From Yersinia aldovae ATCC 35236 (GTDB lineage Bacteria; Pseudomonadota; Gammaproteobacteria; Enterobacterales; Enterobacteriaceae), in NCBI RefSeq assembly GCF_000173735.1, contig NZ_ACCB01000008.1:53796-117795 (forward strand): a stretch of 64,000 nt of DNA, read 5' to 3'. The notes beneath the pieces are model-generated. The model was given only the letters and a program-made list of their open reading frames with translations. It did no database searches and was not told the DNA's origin. Shown piece after piece: positions 40,592-49,443 of this stretch (position 1 is its first letter; each line of letters starts with the position of its first letter). Made by a program: the position numbers and the translations under genes.

Positions 40592-40885
40592 ACTCACCTT
40601 CTCAATTAGCTCTATTCATTAAACCGTGAATATATCCTTGTTAGTTGAAATTGCAGTGAGATGGACACCTTGGCGGCCTGGCTACAACGTCACTTACTTT
40701 GGATATAGTCAAATCATGGCCTATTTACGAATAAATTACCGATTTAAACAAATGTAATATGTAACAGATTTCGTTAGTGAACTATGATTTACACAAGGGT
40801 CTGTCTTGCTCAATTTTTGACTCTTTCCGGATGAGATATTGCCGTTAACATCCCCCCAGGGAAAAAAGAAAGAGGGTGCCGCCAA

Positions 40886-41937
40886 TTGCCTTATTCAGCA
40901 AGAATAAATACTCGTCGATCGGGATTGAGTTTTGCCAAAAGGACTTATTTACCCCGAGCATTCGGCTTAGGCATTGGCATGTTTTGTGTCGCGTCAGTGC
41001 TCTATACCCAAGACACGCCACTGTGGCTATGGCTGCTGCTGGCTGTTTATGGATTAATATGGCCACATATTGCATATCTGCTGGCGGCACGCTCTGAACA
41101 ACCGTTTGAGCAAGAAACAACCAACATGAAAATTGACTCAGCAATAGGCGGGGTCTGGGTTGCATTAATGTCATTTAATGCCCTCCCCTCAATCGTTATT
41201 CTGTCAATGATGAGTATGAATAATATTGCGTCCGGCGGTAAGAATATTTTTATAAGGGGCTGGCACTGCAAATCGCCTGTAGTTTATTAACCTCATGGTT
41301 ATTTAATTTGCCGTTTAAACCTGAAACCACACCGACTCAGGTTTATGCCTGCTTGCCGATGATAATTATCTACCCTTCCCTACTCGGATTAGTCACTTAC
41401 CGCACGGCAAAACGGCTGGCTGAAAGTAAAGAAGAGTTGCTACGCATTAGTGTAAGAGATGGGTTAACCGGGCTGTATAACCGCCGACATTGGGAACATC
41501 AACTTCATAATCAATTCGATAGTTGCCGCCGTTACCAACATGGTGCCACTCTTATTCTGTTGGATATTGATAACTTCAAATCTATTAACGATACCTTCGG
41601 ACATGCCGTAGGGGATGAAGCTATTACTATTCTGGCCGAAGAGTTATTACTGGGATTACGCGCTATCGATATCGTTGGCCGCTATGGTGGGGATGAGTTT
41701 GGTGCGATTTTACCCAATACTACCGCAGAACAAACACGCGAAGTATTAGCGCGTATACAAATAAGATTGGGTGAAATAATATTCAAACATGCCCCCTCCC
41801 TGCAACTCAGGCTCAGCGCAGGGATTGCAGACTATAGACACGACATGGTTAACTATCAGCAATGGCTAAAAGCGGCAGACGCTGCCCTGTATTTGGCCAA
41901 AGATAATGGCCGTAACCGTATTGAGTTGGCGAGTTGA
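40886..41937 (+). pseudogene. MASE2-GGDEF diguanylate cyclase (AdrA/DgcC-like), frameshifted
   Basis: Would make cyclic di-GMP at the inner membrane. The first segment (TTG start near 40886, RRSGLSFAKRTYLPRAFGLG) is a MASE2 membrane domain like that of E. coli DgcC. At 41256-41259 a run of four Gs breaks the frame. One more G would restore reading into GLALQIACSLLTSWLFNLPF and the second segment. The second segment carries an intact GGDEF domain (VRDGLTGLYNRRHWE, RYGGDEF) and an I-site RAID five residues before it. All catalytic residues survive, so the break is recent or a sequencing error. The start is uncertain. Confidence 0.85.
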
Positions 41938-41976
41938 GTATCAACCCATCCCAAAGACTTAATGATATATTCTAAC

Positions 41977-42049
41977 GATTTATGATGGCCCCCATTTAGT
42001 CTACATGTCTATGTGGCGATGTTGGGGTTATACCCATGAGATGGGTATA
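41977..42049 (+). ncRNA. Probable fluoride riboswitch (crcB motif) upstream of crcB
   Basis: The leader holds the signature elements in order. These are GATGG followed by CCCCA (41985-41994), a hairpin CTACAT / ATGTGG (42001-42016), then CGATG (42017-42021) followed by TGGGG able to pair back to CCCCA, then TTATAC. A perfect 9-bp hairpin TATACCCAT-GAG-ATGGGTATA (42029-42049) overlaps the 3' end and sits just before the ribosome site AAAAGG. It could serve as the expression platform. The fit is by eye to the known crcB consensus. Confidence 0.5.
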
Positions 42050-42066
42050 CATTCAAAAAGGTATTT

Positions 42067-42450
42067 ATGTTTAGTACATTACTTGCTGTATTTATTGGTG
42101 GCGGCGCAGGCAGTGTAACGCGCTGGCTAGTCAGTACGAAGTTAAACGGCTTGTCTGCCAATGTGCCGATCGGAACATTAACTGTAAACCTGGTAGGCGG
42201 CTTTGTTATTGGACTGGCCTTAGCCATTTTCACCCGAGTTACTCATATTGATCCTGTTTGGAAATTACTGATTACAACCGGTTTTTGTGGTGGTCTGACG
42301 ACATTCTCCACTTTCTCTGTCGAGGTGGTTTATCTGATTCAAGAGGGTAAATTAGCGTGGGCAGCAGGGACTATTTTGCTCAATCTGGCGGGTTCGCTTG
42401 CCATGACATTTCTGGCCTTTATGCTGGTTAATCAATTCGCAGCGCAATAA
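42067..42450 (+). CDS. crcB: Fluoride channel CrcB/Fluc
   Basis: 127-aa dual-topology membrane channel exporting fluoride. It has four membrane helices. Family motifs are [13 protein letters not shown] (about 10-22), [16 protein letters not shown] near 38, and the pore sequence [18 protein letters not shown] near 75. The ribosome site AAAAGG lies 5 bases before the ATG. The riboswitch-like leader fits its role. Confidence 0.96.
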   Translation: MFSTLLAVFIGGGAGSVTRWLVSTKLNGLSANVPIGTLTVNLVGGFVIGLALAIFTRVTHIDPVWKLLITTGFCGGLTTFSTFSVEVVYLIQEGKLAWAAGTILLNLAGSLAMTFLAFMLVNQFAAQ

Positions 42451-42619
42451 ATAAGATTACTAACTGCCAGGTAATCTCACGTTCCGCGCAATCTAATCCT
42501 TCGCCCTAAAAGTGGGCATGGGAAAAATAACCACCTTGATTATGTTGCCTTAATGTTTTCTTAATCTGGCAGCCGGATAATCATTTAGCAGAGAACAGTT
42601 GACCAATAGGGTAACTGAT

Positions 42620-42727
42620 GTGCCGGATATCACTATGTTTGGGTTGCCTAAAACATCTATTGAATGGCTGACGACCATTTTTTGCCTGTTGGTTACAGTC
42701 ATTTTTTTTAAAATCTATCTTTTTTAA
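42620..42727 (+). CDS. Possible small membrane protein (35 aa)
   Basis: GTG start with AGGG about 8 bases upstream, giving VPDITMFGLPKTSIEWLTTI followed by a hydrophobic stretch (FCLLVTVIFFKIYLF) that would span the membrane once. I do not recognise it. Support is a ribosome site, a single predicted transmembrane helix and a stop in an otherwise empty gap between crcB and cspE. An ATG at 42635 is a second possible start. It could be chance in T-rich DNA. Confidence 0.4.
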   Translation: MPDITMFGLPKTSIEWLTTIFCLLVTVIFFKIYLF

Positions 42728-42796
42728 CTCAGATACGTTCGTTAATCCGCGTTTATTGGGAGCTGCCTCTCCTCTTTGCTTTGCAAAAATACAGAA

Positions 42797-42826
42797 AAAA
42801 CCCGCCTGATGAGGCGGGTTTTAAAA
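42797..42826 (-). terminator. Intrinsic terminator of cspE
   Basis: A perfect 10-bp stem AAAACCCGCC / GGCGGGTTTT with a TGATGA loop, followed on the minus strand by T-rich sequence, 14 bp after the cspE stop. Confidence 0.85.
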
Positions 42827-42839
42827 AATAGTGAGCTAC

Positions 42840-43049
42840 TTAGATAGCGATAACATTAGCAGCAGATGGCCCTTTGGCACCGTTCGTAATTTCAAATTCT
42901 ACACGCTGACCTTCAGCAAGGGTTTTGAAACCATTGCTAGCGATGGCAGAAAAATGAACGAAAACGTCTTTGCTACCATCTTCTGGGGTAATGAAGCCGA
43001 AACCTTTGGACTCATTGAACCACTTAACGCTACCTTTAATCTTAGACAT
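42840..43049 (-). CDS. cspE: Cold-shock-like RNA chaperone CspE
   Basis: 69-aa single cold-shock domain that melts RNA secondary structure and acts as an antiterminator. RNP1 is SKGFGFITP and RNP2 DVFVHFSAI; the end is [11 protein letters not shown]. The ATG at 43049 is preceded by AAAGGTAAG. Upstream in-frame Met codons belong to the leader. A GACACAAAAATTGTGTC inverted repeat lies in the leader near 43080-43092. Confidence 0.95.
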   Translation of the reverse strand: MSKIKGSVKWFNESKGFGFITPEDGSKDVFVHFSAIASNGFKTLAEGQRVEFEITNGAKGPSAANVIAI

Positions 43050-43324
43050 CAAACTTACCTTTACGTGAATGTTGGACACAAAAATTGTGTCAAGTACAGT
43101 ACAGCAATAGAACCATTCTTTGTCCACAGCCGAGATCACAAAAAAGAGACAAAAAGTGAAAAACTCAACTTCTCTGGCCTGAAAGCAGCACAGAAAGCCA
43201 CACTTTTTGCCTTTAGCAGTTAACTCTAATGCCCCTTTAAAATACGTTGCTCAGTTGCCAGACTATATCTGAAAGCCATTCACCTGTATCATACTCGACC
43301 ATTGGATACACTAATATGAGATGC

Positions 43325-43807
43325 ATGATGAACGGTAGAATAACAACTTTTTTTGAAGATAAAGGCTTTGGTTTTATCACCGATGAAAACGGCGATAACC
43401 GTTATTTTCACATTATTAAAGTTGCTAATCCCGAGATGATTAAGAAAGGCGCTGAAGTGACCTTTGAACCAACAACTAACACCAAAGGGCTATCAGCGTT
43501 CGCTGTAAAAGTAGCAATTGAGAGTAAATACATCTTTATCGCTAATGAAAGAATTAAGCTGACCAGCATCAAGTCATTCAATACCTTCACTAAAGAAGTG
43601 CCTGCTCAAGCGGAAGTTGATAAAGCTAATACCATTTTATCGGTAAATTTATTGATGAACAAAATTCGCCCACAAGAGGAAGATATTTCGCAGAAGACCG
43701 TGTCATTGAAAATGTTATCGATAACAACATTTCAAAATGTAACTTATACATTTTCTGAGCACGAAGTCGATATTGATAGCACTATGGCTAAGTTGAAGAG
43801 TATTTGA
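43325..43807 (+). CDS. Cold-shock-domain protein with C-terminal extension
   Basis: About 160 aa. The N-terminal third (MMNGRITTFFEDKGFGFITD) is a cold-shock domain with intact RNP1 (KGFGFIT), but RNP2 is altered (NRYFHIIKV in place of VFVHF). The rest, about 90 residues, matches no domain I recognise. Two adjacent ATG codons (43325, 43328) can start it, and an ATG at 43316 is also in frame. It is divergent from cspE. RNA binding is likely from the fold but the role is unknown. Confidence 0.7.
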   Translation: MMNGRITTFFEDKGFGFITDENGDNRYFHIIKVANPEMIKKGAEVTFEPTTNTKGLSAFAVKVAIESKYIFIANERIKLTSIKSFNTFTKEVPAQAEVDKANTILSVNLLMNKIRPQEEDISQKTVSLKMLSITTFQNVTYTFSEHEVDIDSTMAKLKSI

Positions 43808-43856
43808 TGAATTACAGGAGATTATTCTGATTTACTGGCTATTCTCTACCAGTAAA

Positions 43857-43880
43857 CAGCCCCAAATGCCTTTGGGGCTG
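43857..43880. terminator. Hairpin between the CSD gene and the LuxR-type gene
   Basis: A perfect 10-bp stem CAGCCCCAAA / TTTGGGGCTG with a 4-nt loop, 50 bp after the plus-strand gene and between convergent genes. There is no strong T tract. Confidence 0.5.
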
Positions 43881-44000
43881 CCGGGTAATCCCCGAGATTT
43901 GGCGCTGGCATCCCTGCCCGCTAACGCAAGAGCATCCCTCTGATATTCTCTAACATTGACGGTAGAACTAACGACAAATCCAATTCTATTTTTATATTGC

Positions 44001-44600
44001 TTACTTAAACATAAACATCTTAATTAGTTCTACATCAGTGCGAGCACCAAGTTTTTTCATTGCTGAACGCTTTTGACCACTGACAGTTTTTTCACTCTTT
44101 TTCAAAATCCTGGCGATATCTCCACCTGAAAAACCCTCATTAAAGAGTTTTAGTACAATATTTTCATTCGGTGTTAAATACTGGCGCTCTGAAGAGGCGC
44201 CAATGAGCACGCCAGATGGTTTACGCTCGATTAGGCTCTCAGTCAGCCCACGAAGTCGCCGCTTTAATACAGTAGCGATTTTGTTGCTCACCGTATCCAG
44301 CGAATCTTCTCTAAAAATCATAGTAACGTTACTAAACCTTGGAATACCTTGTAAAAAGCTATTCAGTCTGCCGTCGCAAATCAAAAAAACGTCTGCTTCA
44401 GTAGGCGTTTTGTCCAGACGCTTAAGCGCCTCAAAAAAACTGAACTCGTCGACACCGATAAAAATCACATCTGCTGAATAGAAAGCTTTCCGGTAGAATT
44501 TAATCTCTTTTTTAAATCCTAAAGATGCAAATATTTTCTTTACGATAGAGACCATACCCAGTGTTTGATATTTATCATTATCGACTATCATGCAGCTTAT
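44001..44600 (-). CDS. Orphan LuxR/RcsB-type regulator 1
   Basis: About 199 aa from the ATG at 44600 (MISCMIVDNDKYQTLGM); in-frame starts at 44648 and 44690 are possible. The C-terminal LuxR-type helix-turn-helix (LTPNENIVLKLFNEGFSGGD, then ILKKSEKTVSGQKRSAMKKL) is very close to that of RcsB. The N-terminal 110 residues have receiver-like strands (FIGVDEF, VFLICDGRL) but not a clear phospho-Asp pocket. It therefore resembles the auxiliary partners of RcsB (RcsA, BglJ, MatA/EcpR). Three more of this type follow within 10 kb. Targets are unknown. Confidence 0.8.
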   Translation of the reverse strand: MSCMIVDNDKYQTLGMVSIVKKIFASLGFKKEIKFYRKAFYSADVIFIGVDEFSFFEALKRLDKTPTEADVFLICDGRLNSFLQGIPRFSNVTMIFREDSLDTVSNKIATVLKRRLRGLTESLIERKPSGVLIGASSERQYLTPNENIVLKLFNEGFSGGDIARILKKSEKTVSGQKRSAMKKLGARTDVELIKMFMFK

Positions 44601-44977
44601 CATATTGACCACGCCTATCGGTGCTTTTGCACCCCATGAATTGTTCATGCTCAGCAGCTTGTAATGAGGTAGAATATCATTACAAATCATCAAGATAACT
44701 TAGCACATCCCTTTTACTCATTTAACCACTAAGAGAACAGTAGAGATATAGGATGTCAGCACCTCAATATGTAGGAAATGTCTTTTTATGTTTGAGGTAT
44801 TTCTTGTATGTATATTTATGATTGGTTTATCAATCGTTAAGTTTGGTAGGCGTGACAGCACGAACATTGTGTGCAAAACTATAAAAGTAGTCTGAATAGG
44901 AAAGGTTTTCTGATGCCAACCGTGCGGTCTTTCAAGCTGCATCTTTCTTTTAACCTTAGCGTAAGTCAAACTACTTT

Positions 44978-45943
44978 ATGAGAAACGTCGGTTTACATGC
45001 TCTAAAAACATTAAGCTGTTTTTCTGCAGTCACTTTCTATTCCGCCAGTAAAACCTGTACTGAACAGTGTTTTTTGGGGGGAGAAGTGATGAGTGTCCTT
45101 TACTTCCTCTCGATTATCGCTACGCCACTGTTTTTTATGATCATTGGTTATATAGATTCCAGCGACGAAATAGACCAACAGGATATACTGAGAAAATTAA
45201 AATCGATCATAACTATTATTATCTTCTGGAACGTCCTGTTCTACTTTATCAATGAGGATGGTTTCAAGCGCGGCTATTTCCTACAAAGCTGGCTTTTATT
45301 CAGCATTGCTATCATCTATCTCATAAACCCAATAATATCCAAAGTATTAAAAAGTAATCGGACAGCAATAATCACCCTCTCTTGTCTGGTCATTTTCTCT
45401 ATCACTATCGATTTGGTCAGTGCATTCACTGAACGTCCCTACTTGATTGATTTTCCACAACACTTCCGTCTCTGGACCTGGATTTTTTACTATATAGCTG
45501 GCCGCTTCCTCTACTCAAGAATTTGCCAGAAAGCCACCAAATTAACCAAAGTTCGCGTGATAGCGAAGGTACTTCTGATTCCGACAGCTATATCGATGTA
45601 TTACTACGAAAGCTTTATGTCGATTTATGTCTATAAAACAGTGAATGCGGGCTACTTCCTTGATAACATGCACGTTTTAATTCTGAGTTTATGCCTGTTT
45701 GTCATATTTGATAATTTTGACACTAAATATGAATGGATAAAGAAGACACTGGCTTATATTAGTCCTTCGATGATTGGGGTGTACATATTACATGACGGTA
45801 TTTTCTATTTTATTTCCAGTGCATATAACTTATCCGATATCACATTAAGATTCACGTTGCTGCTATCAGTATTTGCCGCCTCGGTGTTGCTATCTCGCGC
45901 ACTGTTGCTCAATAAGTATACATCACGATTTATCTCATTCTGA
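44978..45943 (+). CDS. Acyltransferase-3 family membrane protein
   Basis: 321 aa with about ten hydrophobic segments (PLFFMIIGYIDSSDEIDQQD, WLLFSIAIIYLINPIISKVL, FYYIAGRFLYSR, GVYILHDGIFYF), like WecH and other O-acetyltransferases of surface sugars. The conserved first-helix histidine of this family is not visible: the equivalent stretch is FSAVTFYSASKT. It may be inactive, use another residue, or have a mis-chosen start. A lone gene in the accessory region with an AT-rich composition like its neighbours. Confidence 0.7.
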   Translation: MRNVGLHALKTLSCFSAVTFYSASKTCTEQCFLGGEVMSVLYFLSIIATPLFFMIIGYIDSSDEIDQQDILRKLKSIITIIIFWNVLFYFINEDGFKRGYFLQSWLLFSIAIIYLINPIISKVLKSNRTAIITLSCLVIFSITIDLVSAFTERPYLIDFPQHFRLWTWIFYYIAGRFLYSRICQKATKLTKVRVIAKVLLIPTAISMYYYESFMSIYVYKTVNAGYFLDNMHVLILSLCLFVIFDNFDTKYEWIKKTLAYISPSMIGVYILHDGIFYFISSAYNLSDITLRFTLLLSVFAASVLLSRALLLNKYTSRFISF

Positions 45944-46005
45944 TTAGAATTAAATCAAAACGGGTCGAGGCTACTCGCCCGTCAAAAAACCACTTTAGTT
46001 AATAC

Positions 46006-46317
46006 TTACTGGATTTGAATCAAGGTCAGCACATTACCGAACACGGCACCGGAATCAATATAAAGCTGATTTTTAAACAATGACGGCTTAACTAATGGCG
46101 TATGACCGAAAATAAATTTATCCGCCCCTGCAATTTCATAAAACTCTCCCTTCATGGCAGCATTCAGGCGTTTACGATTCCACAATACTAACTGTGTATT
46201 GATAGGCTTATCATAAATGTATTCATCTGAAGGATAGTCAGCATGGGCGATAACATATACTCCGTTATCAGTGCTCACCTCAATCACGAAAGGCAATTGC
46301 CCTGCCTGCTTGATTAA
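46006..46317 (-). pseudogene. Remnant of a serine/threonine phosphatase (PphA-like), C-terminal half
   Basis: The frame (QLPFVIEVSTDNGVYVIAHA, ADKFIFGHTPLVKP, YIDSGAVFGNVLTLIQIQ) aligns with the last 100 residues of E. coli PphA. The N-terminal half with the metal motifs GDxHG, GDxxDRG and GNHE is gone. An in-frame stop lies at 46318-46320. The histidines of VIAHADYP and FGHTP remain, but the fragment cannot form the metal site. It is a decayed relic at the edge of the inserted region. Confidence 0.8.
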
Positions 46318-46320
46318 CTA

Positions 46321-46806
46321 TGCCACTACAAGAAAACTTTAACCAAAACTGCTTACAGTATCGAATGGGTCGCCCTCAGATGACGTATTTAGCACCGAGA
46401 CTTAATGAGTAATGGTGACATATACCCCATAATAGACTGACCCTTATCGAAAAAATCACATCCATCCACAGAAATATTAGCTTCAATCTCTTCTACATAA
46501 ATATGCTTTTTTGGCGTTTCTCGACAGCAACAACAGTAGGTAGAATAAAATACAAGTTGGTATGGCAATATTCAAAAATTCATTTCTCTAGCGAGAACCA
46601 GCATCACAACTCGTTACTACACAACTATTTATGGTAAATCTGTGATGAAAATCGCTATAAAATGCGCTTAGAACCTATTTATCAATCGATAATGCCTTAC
46701 CCAGTAAAATAAGAATTAAATATGATTTATACACGCTCCTAACCAGGGAAAATATTTGGCTTTATAGTAAAATATACTTTAATAAACCTTCAAAACTGGC
46801 TGGCAT
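46321..46806. other. AT-rich gap with a possible relic ORF
   Basis: Promoter region of the LysR gene. On the minus strand, 46389-46568 is open for 59 codons from a TTG (LPYQLVFYSTYCCCCRETPK, then HIYVEEIEANISVDGCDFFD). It has no clear ribosome site and no family I recognise. It may be a gene remnant. Confidence 0.25.
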
Positions 46807-47712
46807 ATGAAAAAATTTGATTATAATCTGGTAAAATTACTACAATGCTTGATTGAGTTTCGCAGTGTAACTCGAACAGCAGAAGAATTGGATGTCGCTA
46901 TTTCGACGGTCAGCCACGGTCTGGCTCGTTTAAGACGTGAATTCAATGACCGGATTGTGATTAACACAAAAGAAGGATTGATCCCCACTACCCTGGCGAT
47001 AGCACTTAATAACCATTTTTCGCCTGCAGCAGATCTTATTGATAATGCAATCATTGCTGGGAAAAATAGTGATTCTAAACAGACTTCACTTACGATCAGT
47101 GCCAGCCCATTAATCCAGCATTGGTTAAGTTGTCAGATATACGCATTGTCACAATCTGATGATATCAGTAACAATTTTACCATTAAATATGTCGACAGTT
47201 ATTATGTCAATGAACAACGCGTATCACGGCTAAGAAATAGTGAAGTTGATATTGATATAGGTTCTATTTTAAATATTGACAGATCATTAGTCAGTTATCA
47301 TTTAGGATCATTCCCGCTAGGGATTTTATTAAGTAATTCCCATAGCAGGATCCTTGGTGACGTAGGTAAAGATGACTGGTTACAAGAACAACGCTTAATT
47401 TGGAATATCAATATGCAAGGAGCTTCATTTGCTCCAGGAAACACTTTTAATGATATTCATATCGGTAATAATAAAGCGACAATTGAAACAACCAGCTCAC
47501 TCAATGCAGTAACCTTGGTTGCCAACACTGACTATCTGGTAATATTTCCCTTTATGATGCAGTCATTTTTAGCCAAACAGTTCAATGTTCGCATATCACC
47601 ACTCCCCTTCGCTAATGATGGCGTAGTGTCTCTTTATGCCTATACGCATAAAAAGTCCGACTCAAATGATCTGATACAGAGATGCCTTAAAATTATAGCA
47701 AGCCTTACTTAA
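46807..47712 (+). CDS. LysR-family transcriptional regulator
   Basis: 301 aa. The N-terminal winged helix (FDYNLVKLLQCLIEFRSVTR, then TAEELDVAISTVSHGLARLR) is of the LeuO/NodD type; the effector domain spans about 90-300. No adjacent metabolic operon suggests an effector. It converges with the LuxR-type gene 47719-48363, leaving 6 bp between stop codons. It could regulate the neighbouring surface genes, by analogy with LeuO, but that is a guess. Confidence 0.85.
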   Translation: MKKFDYNLVKLLQCLIEFRSVTRTAEELDVAISTVSHGLARLRREFNDRIVINTKEGLIPTTLAIALNNHFSPAADLIDNAIIAGKNSDSKQTSLTISASPLIQHWLSCQIYALSQSDDISNNFTIKYVDSYYVNEQRVSRLRNSEVDIDIGSILNIDRSLVSYHLGSFPLGILLSNSHSRILGDVGKDDWLQEQRLIWNINMQGASFAPGNTFNDIHIGNNKATIETTSSLNAVTLVANTDYLVIFPFMMQSFLAKQFNVRISPLPFANDGVVSLYAYTHKKSDSNDLIQRCLKIIASLT

Positions 47713-47718
47713 CAGAGA

Positions 47719-48363
47719 CTAGCAACACACAGCCTGGTTGAGTAGTTTATTATAAAGTTGCCCAACTGACTTAACTTTTAATTTTATATAAATACTGTGT
47801 CGGTGACCACTCACAGTTTTTTCACTAATATCCAGTTTCAGTGAGATCTGCTTATTGTTATTCCCAGATAGAATCAGACTCAGTATGGTATACTCTCTTT
47901 GCGTTATCTTGAACTTTCTCAAATAATAAATATAGAGAATATCATCCATATTAATGTCATTATTACCTCGACCTTTGATAGCTGAGCCATCGGACAACAC
48001 TAACAATAGCCCTTGGATACTATTATATAAATCAAAAGACAGGTAAGATGTCTGCTTAATAACAATATGCTCTATTTCAAGTATTTTCTCACTGATAATA
48101 CTAATTATTTTAAAATGATGATATTTCATTTTCTCTTTTAATGCAATGATCATATTTAACCAGTTCTCACCTGGCCAGGTATAATCAATGATTAAAAAAT
48201 CAACCGCATTTTTCTCGACATAATCACAAGCTTCATAAATATCGGTAAAATTACTTATTGATATTGAGTGTTTTGATTTCCTAAGTGGCAAGATATCCGA
48301 AACTATATGGTCTAATCCTGCACCAAAAAATGATGATTGACTTAAAGATACAACTGAAATCAT
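47719..48363 (-). CDS. Orphan LuxR/RcsB-type regulator 2
   Basis: 214 aa from the ATG at 48363 (MISVVSLSQSSFFGAGLDHI), which has AAGGGT upstream. The receiver-like N-terminus includes VDFLIIDYTWPGENWL, so an Asp sits where response regulators are phosphorylated, but the N-terminal acidic pair is missing. The C-terminal helix-turn-helix is ITQREYTILSLILSGNNNKQ then LDISEKTVSGHRHSIYIKLK. No sensor kinase is nearby. The second of four related genes. Confidence 0.8.
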   Translation of the reverse strand: MISVVSLSQSSFFGAGLDHIVSDILPLRKSKHSISISNFTDIYEACDYVEKNAVDFLIIDYTWPGENWLNMIIALKEKMKYHHFKIISIISEKILEIEHIVIKQTSYLSFDLYNSIQGLLLVLSDGSAIKGRGNNDINMDDILYIYYLRKFKITQREYTILSLILSGNNNKQISLKLDISEKTVSGHRHSIYIKLKVKSVGQLYNKLLNQAVCC

Positions 48364-48974
48364 TGGATTACCCTTGAGATTAAACAAACGAGCACAGCGC
48401 ATCAATCTATTGGAAACATGTTATCAATACCGATAGATAAAGTAATTCAGACGCACCTTGCTTTGCTGGGAATAATCCTATAATGTAAAGTTAAACCACA
48501 ACAGATCTTTAAATAAAAAGACATTTAGCGAAAACAGAATACTCATATTAAACATAGTGTTATGTACTTAAAAAATGAATTTAAACTATTACGAAGAACC
48601 AACTCTCTTATATTTCATTCGCTAAAATGAGTGAAATTGCACAAAAAAACAGACAAGTCTTATAAATAAATCATCAAATTCGCAGTCTAATAATGGACTG
48701 TAAATGATATTTTTATGAATAAGATACAATTTAGTTTTTTGTCACAAAAATCCACGTCATTTTATTGAAAGACACTTCTTACTGTATAGGCTATAGCATA
48801 ATTCAATATCGCCAGGCGACTCATAGATAGGCTATGCAGAAATCAATTTGGTCGTTGCAGTATGACGGGATCACATTCTCATTTTTAACCGTATATCCGT
48901 GTCTTTTAATCCATTTTCCGCTATCTTGATAGCCTAATATTGACACGATAATAAATTACAGGGTCGGAGCAGTA
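48364..48974. other. AT-rich intergenic region
   Basis: About 610 bp between the divergent regulator 2 and the small ORF at 48975. No gene or clear motif is seen. It probably contains both promoters. Confidence 0.4.
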
Positions 48975-49049
48975 ATGAGAAAGATAACCATGATTATGAT
49001 AGCGGTCGCAGTGGTGGTGTTTACTTACACCTACTTTACTGGGGTATAG
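48975..49049 (+). CDS. Possible small membrane peptide (24 aa)
   Basis: ATG with the ribosome site GGAG 5 bases upstream encodes MRKITMIMIAVAVVVFTYTY-FTGV: two positive residues then one hydrophobic helix. This resembles the single-pass small proteins of enterobacteria. It is not recognised as any named one. It lies 80 bp upstream of the ABM gene in the same direction. Confidence 0.4.
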   Translation: MRKITMIMIAVAVVVFTYTYFTGV

Positions 49050-49128
49050 CATCAGAAAGGCCATATCCTACAGCTTGCTGGTGCAGGACTTACTTACCAT
49101 AGATTGAATTGATCTTGATGGGAGCGAA

Positions 49129-49416
49129 ATGTTAAAAGTTATTGCCCAAGACTTTATAAAATTGGAATTCCTGAGTATTGTGCTGCCATTGTATAAAGAA
49201 TTGGTGGAGAAAACCAAACAGGAACCGCTATGTATGGCTTATGATTTATTTATCGACCATAAAGATCCTGGACACTTTATCTTTATTGAAGAGTGGCCGG
49301 ATAAAGCAGCTTTAGACATACACTGTGCGACAGAACACTTCACAAGGCTGGTACCACAAATTAATCAGTATCAGCGGAAAGAGTGTACGTTTATCCTTAT
49401 GAACACTTTTGAGTAG
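49129..49416 (+). CDS. Antibiotic-biosynthesis-monooxygenase (ABM) domain protein, YgiN-like
   Basis: 95-aa dimeric alpha-beta barrel protein. The family pattern is a first strand (MLKVIAQDFIKLEF), a helix with KELVEKTKQEPLCMAYDLF, then FIFIEEWPDKAALDIHCATE-HF with the conserved His near residue 65. Relatives such as YgiN act on quinones; the substrate here is unknown. SD GGGAG. It converges with the ABC transporter gene. Confidence 0.85.
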   Translation: MLKVIAQDFIKLEFLSIVLPLYKELVEKTKQEPLCMAYDLFIDHKDPGHFIFIEEWPDKAALDIHCATEHFTRLVPQINQYQRKECTFILMNTFE

Positions 49417-49443
49417 CCGCTGACTCGCGTTGGTGTAACTCCA

